DNA of 64,000 bases from Planotetraspora silvatica. GTDB lineage: Bacteria; Actinomycetota; Actinomycetes; Streptosporangiales; Streptosporangiaceae. Location of the stretch: positions 47,000 through 110,999 of the forward strand of contig NZ_BOOQ01000049.1 of NCBI RefSeq assembly GCF_016863315.1, in the 5' to 3' direction. Shown in pieces: positions 60,389 through 64,000 of the stretch. A program made the translations under genes and the position numbers. The first letter of the stretch is position 1; each line of letters opens with the position of its first letter. The notes below the pieces were generated by a model. It ran no database searches. It saw only the letters and a program-made list of their open reading frames with translations, and was not told where the DNA came from.

Positions 60389-62241
60389 CTGACCGTCTTC
60401 TCCCGCCGGCCGCCTTCCGCGTCCTCGCCCGGACCGCCGATCCGGAACCGCATGCGGCAGACCACGACATCGGTACGGCGGCGCAGCGCGCGGGCCAAGA
60501 TCACTCCGCGCTGGTTCTGCAGCAGCCGCTGCCAGACGTGCTCGGGCTCGACCTCGGCGATCAGCACGAACACGTGGGGTTCGGGGACGCTCGCGAGGTA
60601 GCCGACGAGTGGCTCGTCCAGCCGCCAGTGGGCGTCGAAGAGCCGCACCAGCTCGACGTCGGGCGCCCAGCGCGCCCAGTCCTCGCCGAATCGGCGGCTC
60701 CCCTCCTCGTTCTCGGGATGGGAGATGTTGACCGCCACCACGCGGTCGCCGAGGGAGAGCGCGGCGGACAGCGCGTCGCGCGTGAGCCGGTTGACCTGCT
60801 GAACGGGGACCACCACGAGCGACCGGCGCGGCCGGGGCGGGGCAGGGGTCCTGCCGAGCTCGAGGCGCGTCCCGATCCGGGCGTACGACCGGTTGATCCG
60901 CCGCATGACCAGCACGATCACCGGAAGCGCCACCACGATCAGCCAGCCGCCCTCGGCGAACTTCGAGATCGTCACCACGATCGCGGCGACGGCTGTCAGC
61001 AGCGCGCCGAACCCGTTCAGCGCCGCGTGCCGCCGCCACCCGGCGGGCCGGTCGGTCACCCAGTGCCTGACCATGCCGGCCTGGGACAACGTGAAGCTGA
61101 CGAAGACCCCGATGGCGAACAGGGGAACCAGCAGGTTCATCTCGCCGCGGGCCATGACCAGCAGCGCGGCCGAGGTCACCGCGAGGAAGGCGATGCCGTA
61201 CCGGTGGACGTTCCTGTCGGCGCGCAGTGCGAACAGGTGCGGCAGGTTGTTGTCCTGGGCCAGCAGCCGGGCCAGCACGGGCAGGCCGCCGAAGGAGGTG
61301 TTGGCCGCCAGCGCCAGCAGGATCACGGTGACGAACTGCACCAGGTAGAACAGCGGCCCGTCGCCCACGGACGCCTGGGTGACCTGCGCGAGCACGGTGA
61401 CCCCGTCGACGGGACGGATGGCGAACTTGCCGATCAGGACGGCGATGCCGATCAACATGAGCGCGAGCAGCGCGCCCAGGGCGACCTCCGCGTTCTGCGC
61501 CCTCCTGACACGCGGCGTCCTGAACGACGGGACCGCGTTGGCGATCGCCTCGACGCCGGTCAGCGCCGCGCAGCCGTTCGCGAACGCCTTGAGCAGCAGC
61601 AGGACGCCCACCGCCTCCAGGTTGTGCGCCTGCGCGGCGTGCTCGACGGCCGTCGCCGGTTCGCCGCGGACCAGACCGGCGACGATCACCAGCAGGATCG
61701 CCCCGACGAAGACGGCCGTGGGCGCCATGAAGGCGCGGGCGCTGTGCGCGATGCCCCGCAGATTGATCGCGGTGACCATGGCGAGGACCGCCAGGCACAA
61801 CCAGACGGTGTACGGCAGAAGCCCGGGGAACGCGGAGGTGAGCGCCGCCACGCCCGCGGCCACGGAGACCGCGACATTGAGCACGTAGTCCACGATGAGA
61901 CTCGCGCCGGCGACGAGGCCCGCCGGACGGCCGAGGTGGGTCCTGGCCACGCCGTAGGCGCCGCCGCCCTGGGGAAAGGCCGCGATGACCTGCCGGTAGG
62001 ACAGGGTCAGCACGGCCAGGAGCAGAGCGATCCCCAGCGTGATCGGGAGGGTGAAACCCAGTCCCGCACCACCCGCGACGGCGAGCACCACGACGATCGC
62101 CTCGGGGCCGTACGCCACCGACGCCATCGCGTCCAGCGAGAGCGCGGCCAGGCCCCCGGCCACTGTCAGCCGGTGCCTCTCACCGGTATCGGCAGGCTCC
62201 TCTCCGGCGGTCGCCGGCGCCGGGGTCGCAACTGCGGACAT
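60385..62241 (-). CDS. APC-family potassium transporter, KimA-like
   Basis: 618 residues with GAGAGGA before the ATG. About 12 membrane helices and the motifs ASVAYGPEAIVVVL, FPQGGGAYGVAR and ALTGVEAIANAVP, plus a cytoplasmic C-terminal stress-protein-like domain (after RRSLVVVPVQQVNRLTRDAL). This build is that of the KimA K+/H+ symporter. Placement next to kdpE and kdpC supports a potassium role. Confidence 0.85.
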   Translation of the reverse strand: MSAVATPAPATAGEEPADTGERHRLTVAGGLAALSLDAMASVAYGPEAIVVVLAVAGGAGLGFTLPITLGIALLLAVLTLSYRQVIAAFPQGGGAYGVARTHLGRPAGLVAGASLIVDYVLNVAVSVAAGVAALTSAFPGLLPYTVWLCLAVLAMVTAINLRGIAHSARAFMAPTAVFVGAILLVIVAGLVRGEPATAVEHAAQAHNLEAVGVLLLLKAFANGCAALTGVEAIANAVPSFRTPRVRRAQNAEVALGALLALMLIGIAVLIGKFAIRPVDGVTVLAQVTQASVGDGPLFYLVQFVTVILLALAANTSFGGLPVLARLLAQDNNLPHLFALRADRNVHRYGIAFLAVTSAALLVMARGEMNLLVPLFAIGVFVSFTLSQAGMVRHWVTDRPAGWRRHAALNGFGALLTAVAAIVVTISKFAEGGWLIVVALPVIVLVMRRINRSYARIGTRLELGRTPAPPRPRRSLVVVPVQQVNRLTRDALSAALSLGDRVVAVNISHPENEEGSRRFGEDWARWAPDVELVRLFDAHWRLDEPLVGYLASVPEPHVFVLIAEVEPEHVWQRLLQNQRGVILARALRRRTDVVVCRMRFRIGGPGEDAEGGRREKTVR

Positions 62242-62250
62242 CGTGTCCTC

Positions 62251-62919
<669 letters not shown>

Positions 62920-63079
62920 GAGGGCCTCCGCGCCTTCCCGCGCGGCGCCGGGCGCCGTACGGAGCACCGGGCGGGCCGCCGCCGGGCGTCGCCGCCCGGC
63001 ACGCGCCCGCCGCGGAGGCCCGCCCCGGCCCCGGAAACGAGTCCGGAGCCGGTGCGGGAGCGTCCCCCTGGCACCGCGG

Positions 63080-63967
63080 TCACTGTCCCGTGCCGGAGGC
63101 CAGGTCGTCGAGGGCCAGGTTGAGCTCCAGGACGTTGACGGCGGGCTCGCCCATGAAGCCGAGAGCCCTGCCGGTGGTGTTGTCGGCGATGAGCGACCGC
63201 ACCTTCGTCACGTCGAGTCCGCGCTCCTTGGCCACCCGAGGCGCCTGAAGGTCCGCGTAGGCCACCGAGATGTGCGGGTCGAGCCCGCTGCCGCTCGCGG
63301 TGACCGCGTCCGCGGGGACCGTGGGCGTGGGCGCGTCGCCCCGGATGGGCACGGTCCTGCCGGCCGAGTAGTCCTCGGCGGGCTTGCCGCACTCCACCTT
63401 CACGCCCTGGTAGTCGGCGATGAAGGGCGTCGCGGGGCAGGCCTGGTTGACGCTGACCGCCCGGGTGGGCGTTCCGGCGGCGGGGAAGACCTTCAGCACC
63501 GCGCCGACCCCGTCGGCGGTGCAGTACGGCCGGGCGCCGCTGACGCCGTCCAGCTCGCCGATCGCCTTGGAGCGGGCGCAGACCGTGGTGAGCAGCGACT
63601 GGCTGCCCGCCTTCGCGTCGTCGTCGGCCCCGTTCGGGTCGGGCAGGGTGTCGACGACGTCCTCGGGACCGAGGTTGCTCGCGGCGGTCGAGAGCATGTC
63701 GTACCCGTCGCCCGCGGCGGACGGACGGCTCTGGAAGTACTTCCCGATCGGGTTGCCGTCCTTGTCGGTGAAGAGCTGGCCGATGATGGCGCTGCCGACG
63801 TCGGCGCCCTTCTTCTCGATGATCTGGCCGTTGGCGTTGGAGTTGAACAGCGCCTGGGCGACACCGGTGACGACCAGTGGGTAGATCCCGCCGAGCAGCA
63901 GGGTCAGCACGATGACTGCCCTGAGCGCGGCGAGGTGCTGGCGGATCCAGCTAGGCAGACGGTCCAT
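63080..63967 (-). CDS. kdpC: KdpC subunit of the high-affinity potassium ATPase
   Basis: 295 residues, longer than the usual 190-220. One N-terminal membrane segment (AVIVLTLLLGGIYPLVVTGV), FQSRPSAAGDGYD, ASNLGP and the C-terminal GSGLDPHISVAYADLQAPRV are family marks. An extra stretch of about 90 residues, with four Cys, lies between ASNLGP and GSGLDPHIS. It joins the KdpAB complex. Its ATG overlaps the kdpB stop (TAATG). Confidence 0.95.
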   Translation of the reverse strand: MDRLPSWIRQHLAALRAVIVLTLLLGGIYPLVVTGVAQALFNSNANGQIIEKKGADVGSAIIGQLFTDKDGNPIGKYFQSRPSAAGDGYDMLSTAASNLGPEDVVDTLPDPNGADDDAKAGSQSLLTTVCARSKAIGELDGVSGARPYCTADGVGAVLKVFPAAGTPTRAVSVNQACPATPFIADYQGVKVECGKPAEDYSAGRTVPIRGDAPTPTVPADAVTASGSGLDPHISVAYADLQAPRVAKERGLDVTKVRSLIADNTTGRALGFMGEPAVNVLELNLALDDLASGTGQ

Positions 63968-64000
63968 TACGACATCCCCGGAAGGAACTGGATGAGCAGA
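63967..64000 (-). CDS. kdpB: 3' end of kdpB (potassium ATPase catalytic subunit)
   Basis: Only the last 10 codons are present, LLIQFLPGMS and a TAA that overlaps the kdpC start. Identity rests on its place before kdpC and its hydrophobic end; the rest is outside the window. Confidence 0.6.
   Translation of the reverse strand, partial: LLIQFLPGMS

Noticed and set aside
62920..63079. Remnant of kdpD
   Set aside because: Translations of the gap show no KdpD or kinase motif, only Arg/Gly/Pro-rich sequence.

Overview
The window is GC-rich actinomycete DNA. The codons are mostly G/C-ending, GTG starts are frequent, several promoters look leaderless, and families typical of filamentous actinobacteria occur (SAV_915-like and Rv1733c-like proteins, VanW and DUF1996 proteins, Zur-controlled C-minus ribosomal proteins). 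I infer a soil member of the Streptosporangiaceae or a close relative. The genus cannot be fixed from the sequence. I saw no rRNA, tRNA, CRISPR array, transposase or integrase, so the window reads as an ordinary chromosomal arm.

Layout. (1) 1-9213: a polysaccharide-use locus. Two secreted discoidin-domain proteins diverge from a GH3 beta-glucosidase and a LacI regulator, and five copies of one GGAGAGCGCTCTCC-type operator tie them together. (2) 9237-14000: an AraC regulator diverging from an MFS pump, a SnoaL-like protein, and a KhtTU-like K+/H+ antiporter pair. (3) 14067-19085: a translationally coupled trio made of a Vsr/DUF559-like nuclease, a winged-helix protein and a double-P-loop AAA/HerA ATPase. 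It is the best candidate for an undescribed (probably defence-type) system. (4) 19292-24597: a stress protein, a STAS protein, TetR and ArsR regulators, a DUF429 protein and two SDR oxidoreductases. (5) 24625-24979: an intergenic array of eight units on an exact 53-bp period, three forward and five inverted. (6) 25054-26969: a DyP peroxidase with an encapsulin targeting tail, coupled to its encapsulin shell gene. (7) 27057-29194: a TetR regulator diverging from a flavin oxidoreductase.

(8) 29262-35960: a complete polyol/fructose-type PTS operon read leftward (DeoR regulator, PfkB kinase, EIIC, EIIB, EIIA, zinc dehydrogenase, HPr, EI). (9) 36264-45152: a VanW protein, then an amidohydrolase and an IclR regulator that diverge, and an aromatic-degradation operon (CoA transferase, citryl-CoA-lyase-like protein, LigB, LigA, quinone-oxidoreductase-like protein). 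Identical CGGAC-N4-GTCCG palindromes lie in both relevant promoter regions. (10) 45444-49413: DoxX, HxlR and an unusual 897-residue double glycosyltransferase behind an AT-rich upstream region. (11) 49493-52053: a zinc-starvation island (L32, S14, L28, L31, L33 divergent from a CobW-like protein and S18) with a Zur-type box between the divergent arms. (12) 52152-59789: an MBL hydrolase, a DUF4396 protein behind a CsoR-like palindrome, an oxidative operon (ALDH, ThuA, hydroxyacid dehydrogenase), an alpha/beta hydrolase, a ROK regulator and two small proteins. (13) 59825-64000: potassium genes (KimA-like permease, kdpE, kdpC, end of kdpB) with no kdpD beside kdpE.

Many genes overlap by 1-8 bases, so translational coupling is common. 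Perfect or near-perfect GC hairpins separate several transcription units. Long open frames antisense to real genes are a by-product of the high GC and were left out.
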